Source of the DNA: Symbiodinium microadriaticum
Lineage: Eukaryota > Sar > Dinophyceae > Suessiales > Symbiodiniaceae
Direction: 5' to 3'
Length of the DNA stretch: 64,000 nt
NCBI GenBank assembly: GCA_001939145.1
Contig: LSRX01000294.1
Coordinates: forward strand, 636,296-700,295
The position numbers were made by a program, and so were the translations under genes. The notes beneath the pieces were generated by a model. That model saw nothing but the letters and a program-made list of their open reading frames with translations. It was not told where the DNA came from and ran no database searches. This document shows positions 53,401-57,792 of this stretch, in pieces (within the stretch, counting starts at the first letter, position 1; each line of letters opens with the position of its first letter).

Positions 53401-56294
53401 GTGGCACCCATCTCCAATGTTTCCCAAGGGTTCTGGAGTGCAAAAGACTTTCTTCGTAGCTGAGCTTGCAGGTTGTACGCTTTCTGTCTGGACAAATATG
53501 TAACTCTACCTGTTGTGTCCATTGTGAGAGCGCCCGCAAACGCTGGACCCCTGAAGTCTCAGAGCAAACCGACCTTTTCGAGGTCGGATCAGGAGATCGC
53601 AGGGCAGAAGGCCCGCGGTGTTGGCGCTTTGGGGCTTCAGGGTCTCTCTTGGATTTGGGAGCTTCGGGCGTAGAGTTTATTCAGCTTAGAGCCCTCAGGG
53701 CATGGCGTTCCTGGATTTAGGTTTGGGGCTTCGGCGTTTGGGGGTTTAGGTTTCTTCAGGAGGGCATAACAGTCCCGAGCAAGCGTTCTGCAAGACGTCG
53801 ATTAAGGGTTCTCTAGCTTGTGGAACTAGCTCTTTGCACCGCCCGCCGAGGGTAAGAGTTACCCTGCATTCTGCTGTCACTGGTCGAGCCTCCCTTCGGT
53901 TCAGACCGAATTGGAAAAGTGCCACAAAGCCCCATCAAAACCCTTAAACCCTATGAACCCTGGCATTCTCGCTTCAAGACCTCCACTCCCCTAAAAAAGA
54001 GACTCGAAGTGGTCGTCGTCCTGACAAATTAGAGTCCCTTTTTGGGATCCTCTTTTACAAGGGTGTAAAAAGGGTCCCTTTTTATTTAGAGAACTACCCA
54101 AGTTGAGGTTAACAAGAAGCTTCAAGAGAAAAGGAAGGACTTGTCGCGCCCTCAGTGTTTATACAGGGGTCTGTAAAGCTAGCAATATTGTCGCTTATTG
54201 GCCCTATAAAATTAGACGACCACGTATCCCGAAATCGTGTTCTAAATACGAAGGCCCCTTTTATGTTGAGCATCACTTCTCGTCGGAATTGGACATGTCT
54301 GAGCTGTGCTGTTTTGCCCGCCAGGTAGGATTCTGTGTATATATGTGTACAGAGGACCATCCGACAGTCGCAGAATTGCTGAAGCTACATTATGTTGCTC
54401 CATTTCTATAGATCCTGCTTTCAAGCCAACAAGCAAAAGGACTCTGCTCAAGTAAGCTTTTGATTTCGGTCTTTCTATGTTTCCTGCCGGCACTGATGCA
54501 TGATCCTGCAGAGCAATTTCGGCCTGCGGAAAAGTAGCGGCCTCCCTCTTCAAATCAACGCAGGTAACCGTGGAATAAAGAGCCTGCTATTGCGCTCTAC
54601 AACTGATGTTCGCAACGAAAGTCTCGCATACTCCCAATGCTTTCAACCTGCAAACCGAAACGGTGGTTCTCAAGCCCCGAAGCCGGAAGATGCTAAAGCT
54701 TGTATATGGGCTGAGCCCTCAAAAGTTCCCCTGGAATCGGGGACATGTCGTGCAAAGCCCGGCAATTGAAGTTGTAGACCCAAGACCCAGACACGAGTTC
54801 AGGCTCCAAGAATGCCACAGCCATCTACAGCCATAGCTTGCTAGTATTCGTCCAAGAACTATGAAGGCCTCAGCGCGGGTCAATTGCCGCAAGCCCAAAC
54901 CCACAAATCCCGACGAAGTTGAATCATGACGGACAGCCCGTGCACATAAGCGCGCTAAAACCCTACAGTGCAAACTTCGGGTATAAGTTTTCGGGTTTTT
55001 AGTGTAGAGATTGAAGGATTGATTCTACATTCATGAGGGTTATGGCATACACGATTTCAATTCAAGGGTGGAGGGTTTCAGGAGGCAAGGTCATGGGGAA
55101 ACCAGTTCGGCCTTTGCCAAGGCTGGCGTCCTTGACCCACGAGAGGTTTGCCGTGGCTCCGAGCACGGTGGCTTGTTCTCAGTTGGATTTCGTCAAAGCA
55201 ACGGGGTTCCTAAACCCTAAACCCAATTCCAAGGACCTTCGGCCCGAGAGTCTTCCCTCAAACACCTACCCAAGAGCCCGAGGTGCTAAACTGAGTAAGG
55301 GTTACAGGTCGATGGTTATCCTTGTCTGTAAAGCCCAAAGCACCCATGGTACAATGACCCCTATGAGACCCCTCGGAGAAGACAAGTCTTATAATCCGTC
55401 CTGCGCCTTTGCCTGGGGCGGCCGGGCGTGGTCACAATGGGGTCAAAAGGTGTCCATACGATTCCGAGAGGTTCATGGGGTCTTTACGGAGATCGTGGAG
55501 AGCAAGGTTGTGGGGGTTTAGGATCTGGGGGGTATACCTCCTATGTCCACGCAGAGACTGTGCTGTGAGATTTGCCTCCGAGGAAGATTTTGCCGAAGCG
55601 CTTGGTGGCAGCACACCAGCTTCAGGTGGGCCCTAGAATCCCTAGAAAGAGGAACCTCTATAGGATTGGATGTAACACTACTGATGGGCAGACGCCTGCA
55701 ACACTGTAAGGACCCTAAACTATGGGAAGCATCTTTTGTCCCTTAAGGTGTATGATGCAGGATTTCAATTTGGGTCAGCATCCAGCACTAAGACTCCAAG
55801 AAGGCCCCAAAGCCTTTACTAAGAGATCCCCGCGCGCTTCACACTAAGAAGACCCGTAGGAGGAACCTCTGTCAAGAACAAGTCCTTGCTGGAAGACGGC
55901 GGTGTGGGTCTCTTTGAGACGAGGGTTCACGGCTAGAGATGAAGATGTTGGGTTTCTTTTATGGTTGCAATGCGACCAAGACAAGTCAAACAGCTTTACG
56001 CCCACCCTTGAGCTCCTAACATGCCGGTCTTTGCAACTGTTAAGTCCAGCACACCCCCAGGCCTGGCCTCAAGAGTCAGAAAAATCATGTCAGGAACAGG
56101 GTCGCAACCCCTCCTTTCGAATCCTGAAGCCCTCCTTCCTGTATCTTGGACCGCGAGATGCTGCAGGCATCGTGTCCGTGAAGAAGAAGAGACAAGCAGA
56201 GGAAGCAGTCAACGCTGGAGGGCGGAAAGCAGGCTCAGTTTTACCCGTAGAATGGCATACGGCAAGGTTGGGTGTAGGGTTTTTTCGAAGTTGA
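3007..56294 (+). CDS. NAT10: RNA cytidine acetyltransferase (NAT10/Kre33 family), multi-exon gene, N-terminus missing
   Basis: Enzymes of this family use ATP and acetyl-CoA to make N4-acetylcytidine in 18S rRNA and in some tRNAs. In eukaryotes they act in the nucleolus and small-subunit processome. I see about 40 short + strand exons whose translations follow the family order: [51 protein letters not shown] (Walker A), [25 protein letters not shown] (Walker B), [50 protein letters not shown] (acetyl-CoA site), [51 protein letters not shown] and a KKKRQAEE tail. About 600 of roughly 1,000 residues are recovered. Most consecutive exons join in phase with no stop, and the catalytic motifs are intact, so it looks functional. 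Introns are 0.25-4.5 kb with GT, GC or GA starts and AG|G ends. The start codon is not in view. The 3' end is uncertain: the last frame closes at the TGA at 56292-56294 but could splice on. Confidence 0.9.
3504..3712 (+). repeat. Degenerate telomere-like tract
   Basis: Repeated TTTAGGGTTTT, TTTAGGGCTTT and GGTTTAAGG units, none perfect for long, in the intron between the 3007 and 3906 exons. Similar tracts lie at 5185-5335, 10990-11065, 34434-34510 and elsewhere. Confidence 0.75.
3906..3961 (+). CDS. NAT10: NAT10 exon: LRTETHID / RFNE
   Basis: Encodes [18 protein letters not shown], matching the family segment YRTEAHQDVVGRFNE. The acceptor GTCAG|G is clear. The donor is probably C|GCCGGG (GC type). 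About ten residues (FILSLASCKK in human) between this and the 7519 exon were not placed with confidence. Confidence 0.8.
4062..4162 (+). mobile_element. MITE family D, copy 1
   Basis: About 100 bp with imperfect 12-bp ends CTTAGTAGCTGA and TCAGCAACTAAG. The core ACTTTAACCTTTTGGGATAA and GTGCCTATGAACTCAGC recur at 47612-47713. Confidence 0.7.
4622..4731. repeat. Hairpin with about 41-bp arms (inner element 1)
   Basis: The arm CCCAGAGAGTCCAAAACCCC.. to CCTTA is matched by its reverse complement ending at 4731. The motif AAGGAATNNACCTTAAAATC recurs near 26970, so this is probably a dispersed family. Confidence 0.8.
4812..4920 (+). mobile_element. MITE-like hairpin family A, copy 1 (inner element 2)
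   Basis: Arms GTCATGGGTAGTTATCAGTG and its complement at 4890-4914 enclose CAAGTCCC..ATGTGGGCTATA. The same element recurs in the same orientation at 8678-8795. Confidence 0.8.
5891..5970 (-). repeat. Interstitial telomere-like array (CCCTAAA orientation)
   Basis: Repeated AAACCCCT and AAACCCTA units immediately after the single N at 5890. Confidence 0.75.
6222..6305 (+). repeat. Interstitial telomere-like array (TTTAGGG orientation)
   Basis: Tandem GGGGTTTA and GGGTTTAA units with one extra G, facing opposite to the array at 5891, in the same intron. Confidence 0.75.
6637..6736. mobile_element. MITE-like hairpin family C, copy 1
   Basis: The terminal inverted repeat GGTTTCCGAAAGTAGGGGAC pairs with ..AGGTACCCTAATTTTCGGTA. 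The core includes AGAATCCTTACTATAAGGAC. The same design is seen at 49695-49795. Confidence 0.75.
7519..7600 (+). CDS. NAT10: NAT10 exon: [16 protein letters not shown]
   Basis: Matches the family motif CLVIDDQLNILPISSH. The acceptor is AACAG|A. The proposed GT donor after SISSS ends the exon in phase 0, which fits the 9395 exon. Confidence 0.85.
8577..8660. mobile_element. MITE-like hairpin family B, copy 2
   Basis: Left arm GGGCCTTAATGATTGGGATA followed by GGGTTTTGGGGTTT. The complementary right arm at 8632-8660 is AACCCCAAAACCCCATTCTA. Family A copy 2 begins about 18 bp downstream. Confidence 0.7.
8678..8795 (+). mobile_element. MITE-like hairpin family A, copy 2
   Basis: TTCATGGGTAGCTATAAGTG.. 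is paired with ..CCACTTATAACTACCCATGA, and core and flank (ACCCCCAAGTAG) are shared with 4812-4920. It lies in the intron upstream of the 9395 exon. Confidence 0.8.
9395..9426 (+). CDS. NAT10: NAT10 exon: acidic linker [10 protein letters not shown]
   Basis: A 32-bp exon between CACAG|G and AG|GCCACA (GC donor). It encodes ten residues, eight of them acidic. The family position is a variable linker, so there is no residue-level homology. The case rests on its splice sites and on phases that match both neighbours: it starts in phase 0 and its final AG plus G makes an arginine codon. Confidence 0.65.
10127..10166 (+). CDS. NAT10: NAT10 exon: [10 protein letters not shown]
   Basis: Encodes [13 protein letters not shown], equivalent to human PSDLELRELK. 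Acceptor CTGCAG|G, donor AAG|GCAACG (GC type), ending in phase 0. Confidence 0.8.
10423..10476 (+). CDS. NAT10: NAT10 exon: [15 protein letters not shown]
   Basis: Eighteen codons ending in TLDQ, which continues directly into AKAV of the next exon, as in human KTLDQAKAV. Acceptor TAAG|G, donor CAG|GTGCCA, both phase 0. Confidence 0.85.
10671..10742. repeat. Hairpin, about 27-bp arms
   Basis: AACCCTTCCAGGCACCTACT followed by ATATAGGG, matched by CCCTATATAGTAGGTACCTG then GAGGGTT. It resembles the other short foldbacks in size. Confidence 0.75.
11093..11148 (+). CDS. NAT10: NAT10 exon: [18 protein letters not shown]
   Basis: Strong match to family AKAVLKFIEGISEKTLRS. A polypyrimidine stretch precedes TTGCAG|G. 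The donor is AC|GTGCCT. The split threonine codon is completed by the first base of the 11522 exon. Confidence 0.92.
11522..11554 (+). CDS. NAT10: NAT10 microexon: first half of Walker A ([11 protein letters not shown])
   Basis: A 33-bp exon encoding [12 protein letters not shown], the left half of the ATP-binding P-loop (human [13 protein letters not shown]). The lysine codon is split AA|G by a GTGTTG donor and completed at 12230, so both exons are needed to make the nucleotide-binding site. Confidence 0.9.
12230..12296 (+). CDS. NAT10: NAT10 exon: second half of Walker [19 protein letters not shown]
   Basis: Completes the P-loop lysine and continues [22 protein letters not shown], nearly identical to the family. 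Acceptor GCTCAG|G. The exon ends exactly after ACG with a GC donor (GCAAAA), and the next exon supplies APSPENL. Confidence 0.93.
13164..13235 (+). CDS. NAT10: NAT10 exon: [18 protein letters not shown]
   Basis: Twenty-four codons matching family SPDNLHTLFEFVFKGFDAL. Acceptor GGGAG|G. The only donor that keeps homology and phase is AAG|GAGACT, a GA start. Confidence 0.92.
13803..13853 (+). CDS. NAT10: NAT10 exon: [17 protein letters not shown]
   Basis: Seventeen codons matching family EHLDYEIIQSLNPEFNK. Acceptor GCCAG|G, donor AAG|GCCTCC (GC type), phase 0 at both ends. Confidence 0.92.
14758..14876 (+). repeat. TTTAGGGC-type tandem array
   Basis: Alternating TTTAGGGCTT, CAGGGCTT and TTTAGGGTT units, ending 20 bp before the 27-bp exon at 14896. 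Confidence 0.8.
14896..14922 (+). CDS. NAT10: NAT10 27-bp microexon: ALVRVNIFK
   Basis: Nine codons equal to family AVIRVNVFR. It lies between ATGAG|G and AAG|GACGGC, a GA donor, in phase 0 on both sides. Homology continues without loss from ..NPELNK before it to DHRQTVQY after it. Confidence 0.88.
15005..15063. mobile_element. MITE family B, right-arm-only copy
   Basis: TATTATAATAGGGGAACCCC then CCGATTCGAATGATTAAGGC resembles one arm of family B. No left arm was recognised upstream. Confidence 0.45.
16495..16551 (+). CDS. NAT10: NAT10 exon: [14 protein letters not shown]
   Basis: Nineteen codons matching family EHRQTIQYIHPADAVKLGQ. Acceptor CGCAG|G, GC donor CAG|GCGGGA. Confidence 0.93.
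17077..17127 (+). CDS. NAT10: NAT10 exon: Walker [14 protein letters not shown]
   Basis: Matches family AELVVIDEAAAIPLP. The DEAA box, the ATPase acidic centre, is intact. Acceptor CACAG|G. The 3' end is uncertain: a GT donor after PRPDF (17128) fits phase 0, but a shorter exon is possible. Confidence 0.92.
17733..17801. repeat. Short hairpin
   Basis: AGGTAGGTAGTTAGGAGCCA..ATAG pairs imperfectly with CTATATAGCCTAAACTCCCC then ACCTG. Confidence 0.5.
18869..18891 (+). CDS. NAT10: NAT10 microexon (probable): SESILRP
   Basis: Aligns loosely with family VKSLLGP just before PYLV. It is supported by TCGTGCAG before it, a phase that completes the first codon of the 19310 exon, and a 10-bp direct repeat (GCCCCAGGCC) shared with that exon's acceptor. 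Homology alone is weak. Confidence 0.5.
19017..19275. repeat. TACA/TATA microsatellite with duplicated segment
   Basis: Runs of ACAT, CATA and TA units. The string GTATACATATATATATATAT plus flank occurs on both sides of the N at 19201. Long YIYI-type frames here are artefacts of the repeat. Confidence 0.9.
19310..19370 (+). CDS. NAT10: NAT10 exon: [15 protein letters not shown]
   Basis: Near-identical to family PYLVFMASTINGYEGTGRS. Here it reads GYEGPKGRS, one residue longer. Acceptor CCCCAG|G. The donor was not resolved, so the end is approximate. Confidence 0.9.
20384..20437 (+). CDS. NAT10: NAT10 exon (candidate): [10 protein letters not shown]
   Basis: An open stretch ending [14 protein letters not shown] resembles family SLKLIQQLRQQS and lies in the right place. 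The splice sites are not clear. Confidence 0.4.
20466..20661 (-). repeat. Minisatellite of CCCTAAA-derived units
   Basis: About seven copies of a unit reading CTAGGAACCCTAAACCCC then AAAGGT or AAAAGCC. The unit is clearly derived from CCCTAAA. Confidence 0.8.
23230..23488 (+). repeat. 59-bp identical direct duplication around a single N
   Basis: TTCTTGACTATTTCGACCAT .. CTGTCACCCTG occurs at 23230-23288 and again at 23429-23487, with N at 23395 between. Confidence 0.85.
23514..23554 (+). CDS. NAT10: NAT10 exon: [11 protein letters not shown]
   Basis: Matches family ASARTLYEVSLQ. Acceptor GCCCAG|G, donor GAG|GCAAGG (GC type), phase 0 into EPIRYAPGD. It lies 26 bp downstream of a duplicated assembly segment (see 23395). 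Confidence 0.87.
24120..24155 (+). CDS. NAT10: NAT10 36-bp exon: [12 protein letters not shown]
   Basis: Twelve codons, nearly identical to family ESIRYAPGDAVE. Acceptor TCCAAG|G, donor GAG|GCACCG. The following KWLNDLLCLD segment was not found. Confidence 0.93.
25437..25546. repeat. Microsatellite (ATACAT, TA, AC units)
   Basis: CATACAT, CATATCC and TA runs followed by ACACACAC in the intron between the 24120 and 27311 exons. Confidence 0.85.
26564..26594 (+). CDS. NAT10: NAT10 exon (weak candidate): SSLPLPAES
   Basis: After TTGCAG|A the frame [10 protein letters not shown] resembles family VSGCPLPEA and would precede the C of the 27311 exon in the right phase. No accepted donor dinucleotide follows. 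Confidence 0.25.
26618..26704 (+). repeat. Interstitial telomere-like array
   Basis: Several intact TTTAGGG units mixed with GCTTAGGG and GCTCAGGG. An opposite CCCTAAA tract lies just upstream at 26487-26530. Confidence 0.75.
27311..27356 (+). CDS. NAT10: NAT10 exon: [15 protein letters not shown]
   Basis: Matches family CELYYVNRDTLFCYH. Acceptor CTCGCAG|G. The GT donor right after the CAT codon joins in phase to EASEKFL. Confidence 0.9.
28687..28735 (+). CDS. NAT10: NAT10 exon: [16 protein letters not shown]
   Basis: Matches family KASEVFLQRLMALYVAS. Acceptor TGTCAG|G. A GC donor after TCCA leaves one base, which with GC of the next exon restores the serine before HYKNSPND. Confidence 0.9.
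28795..29036 (+). repeat. CAG/CAA-rich low-complexity island
   Basis: Imperfect CAG, GCA, ACA and AAC triplets give S/T/N/A-rich frames on + and L/V/A-rich frames on -. It lies wholly inside the intron between the 28687 and 29114 exons, so it is unlikely to be translated as part of NAT10. Confidence 0.7.
29114..29183 (+). CDS. NAT10: NAT10 exon: [17 protein letters not shown]
   Basis: Strong match to family [23 protein letters not shown], a signature of this family. Acceptor CCGAG|G. The donor ACT|GCCTGG (GC type) splits a leucine codon completed at 30455. Confidence 0.94.
29583..29845. repeat. TACA/TATA microsatellite
   Basis: Long ACATACAT and TATATA runs with internal symmetry, in the intron between the 29114 and 30455 exons. 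Confidence 0.9.
30455..30525 (+). CDS. NAT10: NAT10 exon: [18 protein letters not shown]
   Basis: Matches family LLPPVPP..ALPEVLAVIQV. Acceptor CTGCAG|G completes a leucine codon from the previous exon. The 3' boundary is approximate (possible GA donor in CTTG|GACGTC). Confidence 0.88.
30672..30745. repeat. Hairpin with TCTCTAAATTAGGGT ends
   Basis: AGCTCTCTAAATTAGGGT is complemented by ACCCTAATTTAGAGAGCT. A direct relative of the right end (ACCCTAATTTAGAGAACTAC) lies at about 30818-30837, and ATTTAGAGAACTACCC recurs near 54090. Confidence 0.6.
32447..32505 (+). CDS. NAT10: NAT10 exon: [14 protein letters not shown]
   Basis: Aligns with family NSLSRGKKASGDLIPWTV. Acceptor CGCCAG|G. The 3' end is uncertain (GT donor after CAGCT proposed). 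A different, much longer frame also runs through this exon. Confidence 0.82.
33219..33284 (+). CDS. NAT10: NAT10 exon: GNAT motif [20 protein letters not shown]
   Basis: Matches family FGGLSGGRVVRIAVHPDYQGMG, the start of the acetyl-CoA pyrophosphate-binding motif (Q/R-x-x-G-x-G/A). Acceptor CTTGCAG|G. The GC donor after AAAG is completed by GC at 34348 to give RKGYAS. Confidence 0.95.
34348..34379 (+). CDS. NAT10: NAT10 exon: [11 protein letters not shown]
   Basis: Completes the GNAT motif (family GYGSRALQLL) and starts its helix. Acceptor GTGCAG|G. A GT donor after ATGATC is proposed. The following acidic segment of the family was not located. Confidence 0.85.
37449..37484 (+). CDS. NAT10: NAT10 36-bp exon: [12 protein letters not shown]
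   Basis: Matches family VITPRKDLPPLLL. Acceptor AGCAG|G, GC donor GAG|GCACCC, phase 0. Confidence 0.85.
37722..37796 (+). repeat. Tandem GTCACTTGTGCCCGCG minisatellite
   Basis: Three to four units of GTCACTTGTGCCCGCG. The reverse complement of the same unit lies at 38705-38800 beyond the assembly gap. Confidence 0.8.
38016..38353. other. Assembly gap (338 N)
   Basis: Run of N lying between GC-rich repeats that are inverted relative to each other (37722-37796 and 38705-38800). Frames reported across it have no meaning. Confidence 0.99.
38430..38712 (-). repeat. Two direct copies of a GC-rich repeat of about 145 bp
   Basis: GTGACTGGATGTGGTCGT.., GCGTGAAACAAGGTCGTT.. and a C-rich run ending CTCTCACC occur twice, at about 38460-38560 and 38590-38700. 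Confidence 0.75.
38705..38800 (-). repeat. Tandem CGCGTGGGCGCAAGTGAC minisatellite
   Basis: About four units, the reverse complement of the minisatellite at 37722-37796. Confidence 0.8.
39143..39181 (+). CDS. NAT10: NAT10 exon: [13 protein letters not shown]
   Basis: Thirteen codons between PPLLE and VGTSFGLT, equivalent to family KLNERPAERLDY. The homology is modest (final LDY). Acceptor TCGAG|G and GC donor TAT|GCTCGG keep phase 0 with both neighbours. Confidence 0.65.
39681..39718 (+). CDS. NAT10: NAT10 exon: [12 protein letters not shown]
   Basis: Matches family LGVSYGLTPRLL. Acceptor CTGAAG|G. The GC donor after TTCGA leaves two bases that form a glutamate codon with the first base of the next exon. 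A foldback element starts only 19 bp downstream. Confidence 0.92.
39737..39845. mobile_element. Foldback element with 39-bp imperfect arms
   Basis: Left arm GGGTTCTTGTTAGGGGGTTT.. through CTACCATAATAGG pairs with CCTTATTATGGTAACTCAAA .. CCCCCGACAAGAACCC. It starts 19 bp inside the intron after the 39681-39718 exon. Its right 75 bp recur at 39966-40040 after a single N. Confidence 0.75.
39771..40040 (+). repeat. 75-bp identical direct duplication around a single N
   Basis: TAATAGGGATCTATAGTAAA .. CCGACAAGAACCC occurs at 39771-39845 and 39966-40040, with N at 39964. Confidence 0.85.
40382..40429 (+). CDS. NAT10: NAT10 exon: [13 protein letters not shown]
   Basis: Matches family FWKRAGFVPVYLR. 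Acceptor TCCAAG|G. A GT donor near 40430 is proposed. The LTGEHSCIML segment that should follow was not located. Confidence 0.93.
41037..41106 (+). repeat. Perfect 35-bp tandem duplication
   Basis: CTTAGTTAGGACTAGCGATG.. to GAAGGC occurs twice without a spacer. Either a recent duplication or an assembly artefact. Confidence 0.9.
41557..41658. repeat. Hairpin, about 35-bp arms
   Basis: GGCCTCAAAAGCTGGGCTGA then AGGTAGGTGGGAT, matched in reverse complement by ATCCTACCTACCTTCATCCC then ACCTTTTGAGGCC. Confidence 0.75.
43052..43107 (+). CDS. NAT10: NAT10 exon: [18 protein letters not shown]
   Basis: Matches family LAAFWKDFRRRFLALLS. Acceptor TTGCAG|G, proposed donor GG|GTGCGA. Confidence 0.85.
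43940..44200. repeat. TA-rich microsatellite cluster
   Basis: Several TATATATA runs with ATACATAC pieces. The A/T-rich character continues to about 44690 with repeated AACATAACAT and TACATT strings. Confidence 0.85.
45697..45722 (+). CDS. NAT10: NAT10 exon (candidate): FLSRDDIHR
   Basis: After GCTGCAG the frame FLSRDDIH plus AG|GCCGGC resembles family ALSREELEAL in the expected order. It is short and not certain. Confidence 0.42.
46190..46241 (+). CDS. NAT10: NAT10 exon: [17 protein letters not shown]
   Basis: Matches family RLEMYSRNMVDYHLIMDMIP. Acceptor GAGCAG|G, GT donor after GACATC. Confidence 0.9.
46642..46703 (+). CDS. NAT10: NAT10 exon: [12 protein letters not shown] (start uncertain)
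   Basis: The 3' part [12 protein letters not shown] corresponds to family FLNQLGDLALSAA. A GT donor after GCTC leaves one base that, with GT of the next exon, gives the arginine before [10 protein letters not shown]. The 5' boundary is a guess. Confidence 0.6.
47612..47713 (+). mobile_element. MITE family D, copy 2
   Basis: Direct, visibly similar copy of 4062-4162 (TTAGTAGCTGAA.., GGGATAACATGATCTCTTAT, TGTGCCTATGAACTCGGCAA). A more diverged relative (CTTAGGGGCTGAGTAGGTAA) starts near 28543. Confidence 0.7.
48885..48931 (+). CDS. NAT10: NAT10 exon: [15 protein letters not shown]
   Basis: Matches family ALLLGIGLQHKSVDQ. Acceptor CCTTAG|G, GT donor GAG|GTGCGA, phase 0 into the next exon. Confidence 0.92.
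49695..49795. mobile_element. MITE-like hairpin family C, copy 2
   Basis: GGGTTCCGAAAATAGGGGAC at the left and GGTATCCTTTATTTTCGGAA at the right form terminal inverted repeats like those at 6637-6736. Lies in the intron between exons 48885 and 50143. Confidence 0.75.
50143..50196 (+). CDS. NAT10: NAT10 exon: [18 protein letters not shown]
   Basis: Matches family KEIELPSGQLMGLFNR. Acceptor GGACAG|G, GC donor AAG|GCGGGT, phase 0 on both sides. Confidence 0.9.
50985..51050 (+). CDS. NAT10: NAT10 exon: [17 protein letters not shown]
   Basis: Corresponds to family IIRKVVKLFNEVQEKAIEEQ. It starts in phase 0 at CGCAAG|GCG and ends at CAG|GAGATG, a GA donor. A rival candidate at 50448-50529 ([10 protein letters not shown]) has a canonical GTGAGT donor but a poorer match. 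Confidence 0.68.
55555..55625 (+). CDS. NAT10: NAT10 exon: [18 protein letters not shown]
   Basis: Matches the family C-terminal segment YIIRGDDEEWNEVLNKAG. Acceptor CACGCAG, donor TCAG|GTGGGC. The single leftover base joins GC at 56167 in phase. Confidence 0.82.
56167..56294 (+). CDS. NAT10: NAT10 last recognised exon: [13 protein letters not shown] tail
   Basis: Matches the start of the basic tail (family ASIISLKSDKKRKLEA). Acceptor CTGCAG|G. The frame runs to TGA at 56292-56294, which would make this the terminal exon. A GT donor near 56263 could instead continue splicing. The lysine-rich run is typical of nucleolar targeting tails. Confidence 0.75.
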
Positions 56295-57478
56295 GACAAG
56301 CTGAATCAAAGTGTGAAAAAGTCTTCAAGTTCCGACCATGATTGGCCGGATTAACCTTCTGTGGTGATTTTGCTGTAGTGTTCGTTGGTTCTGTTAGGGG
56401 TTCACTATTTTGGCTGCTGGAAGGCGTTCGCAGGTGTTGTCGTACTGCTGTTAGGTTCTTGGACTCTTCAGGGATCCAGTGTTGTTTTCCCAACGGAAAG
56501 CCGCATACACCCGAAACAGGATGCAGAGTTGATTCTCTGGGTTCTATACGGGATCTGCAATCTAACCTGATCTGTAGGGGTTTACTGCTTAACGCTTGGG
56601 GCATTGGGGATCTAGGCTTTGTAAAGCTTTGGGTGGAGGGGGGGGCCTTCGGTACGTTGGAGCCCTGTCAGGTTAGAAGGCTCATGGTTCGGCTTCAGCT
56701 TCAGGCTGCTGAGTGCTTGATTCAACCGTTAGGCTGAAGCTTCAGTTTGGGTTAAGCTGTTGAGGGATCGGGCTTACAGCCGGGGTTCATGGAGCTCTTC
56801 AGCATCAAACTTGGGTTCTGGGCTTGTCCTGGAGCCTGAGTGGCTGTCGGCTGAGGGAGAGAGACAGGCATGTAGAGATGCTCAACTAACTTAACCAGAC
56901 CACAAACTCCAAAGCGCTAAAGTCGTTCATCCGCAACAAACCCGAAAGGCACGTTGTTCCAAAACTTCAAAGCCCCAAGTCCGGGGGTTCCATACAGACC
57001 CCCTAACCCTGACAGAAGCCTTGAGGGCATCCTCAAAGGGAAGCTGACAGAAACCTGAACGGAACCCTCAAAGCCCCTCGTAAGTTGGCAGGTAAGAAAC
57101 CTCGGAAGTAAGAGCTTCGGCATCGAAAAGGCTGTGAAGGAGGCCCTCCGCCCTTCAATTAGGGGTTTAGGGTTTACAGGGTATGGGTTATTTTTAAGCC
57201 TTTGTACAAGTCTGTTTTAAGCGCTGTTTGGCGGCTCTTAGGGTTTAGAAGGCTGTGTAAGCCCTGAACCCGAAACTCTAATCCTGCCTAGAACCCTGTG
57301 CAGTTGAACATTAAACCCTGAGCCCTGGAAGGCAGAACACTTACTTGTAACCTTCCTTTCTCAGATGTAGATTTTCAGCTTTTTTCAGTGAAATCACTTC
57401 TTTGCAAAGGGTTGCTAAACAAGCATCTTAGTCGTAACTTTTTTTCTGTCAGATGCAGCTTTACATTTGTGTCACTCC
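56295..57478. other. Downstream of NAT10: no gene recognised
   Basis: Ordinary mixed sequence with a few telomere-like bits (57160-57250). Short frames of up to 131 codons occur on both strands, none recognisable. A further terminal exon of NAT10 could be hidden here. Confidence 0.5.
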
Positions 57479-57479
57479 G

Positions 57480-57792
57480 AAGCTTTTCGCCTTCGGAATT
57501 CACTCCATCGTGCTTTCGTCTTGGGTATTTGCTTATTCGGGTGAAGGTTCCTGCTGGATTCACTCCGTAGGGCTTTCGCATATTCCCTCCTTGGGGTTTT
57601 CCGTCTTGGGCTAAAGTTTCCTGCTGGATTTAGCAGGAAGGTTTTCCTCTTCGGTCAAAGGTTCCTGCTGGATTCACTGCTTAGGGTTTTCGTCTTCGGC
57701 CAAAGGTTCCTTGTGGATTCACTCCTTAGGGTTTTCGTCTTCGGGAAAAGGTTCCTCGCTTCTTAGGGTTTTCGTCTTGGGCCACGCACACG
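57480..57792 (+). repeat. Degenerate tandem repeat, unit about 48 bp
   Basis: Units of the type AAAGGTTCCTGCTGGATTCA then CTCCTTAGGGTTTTCGTCTTCGG occur about six times with substitutions and deletions. Confidence 0.8.
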
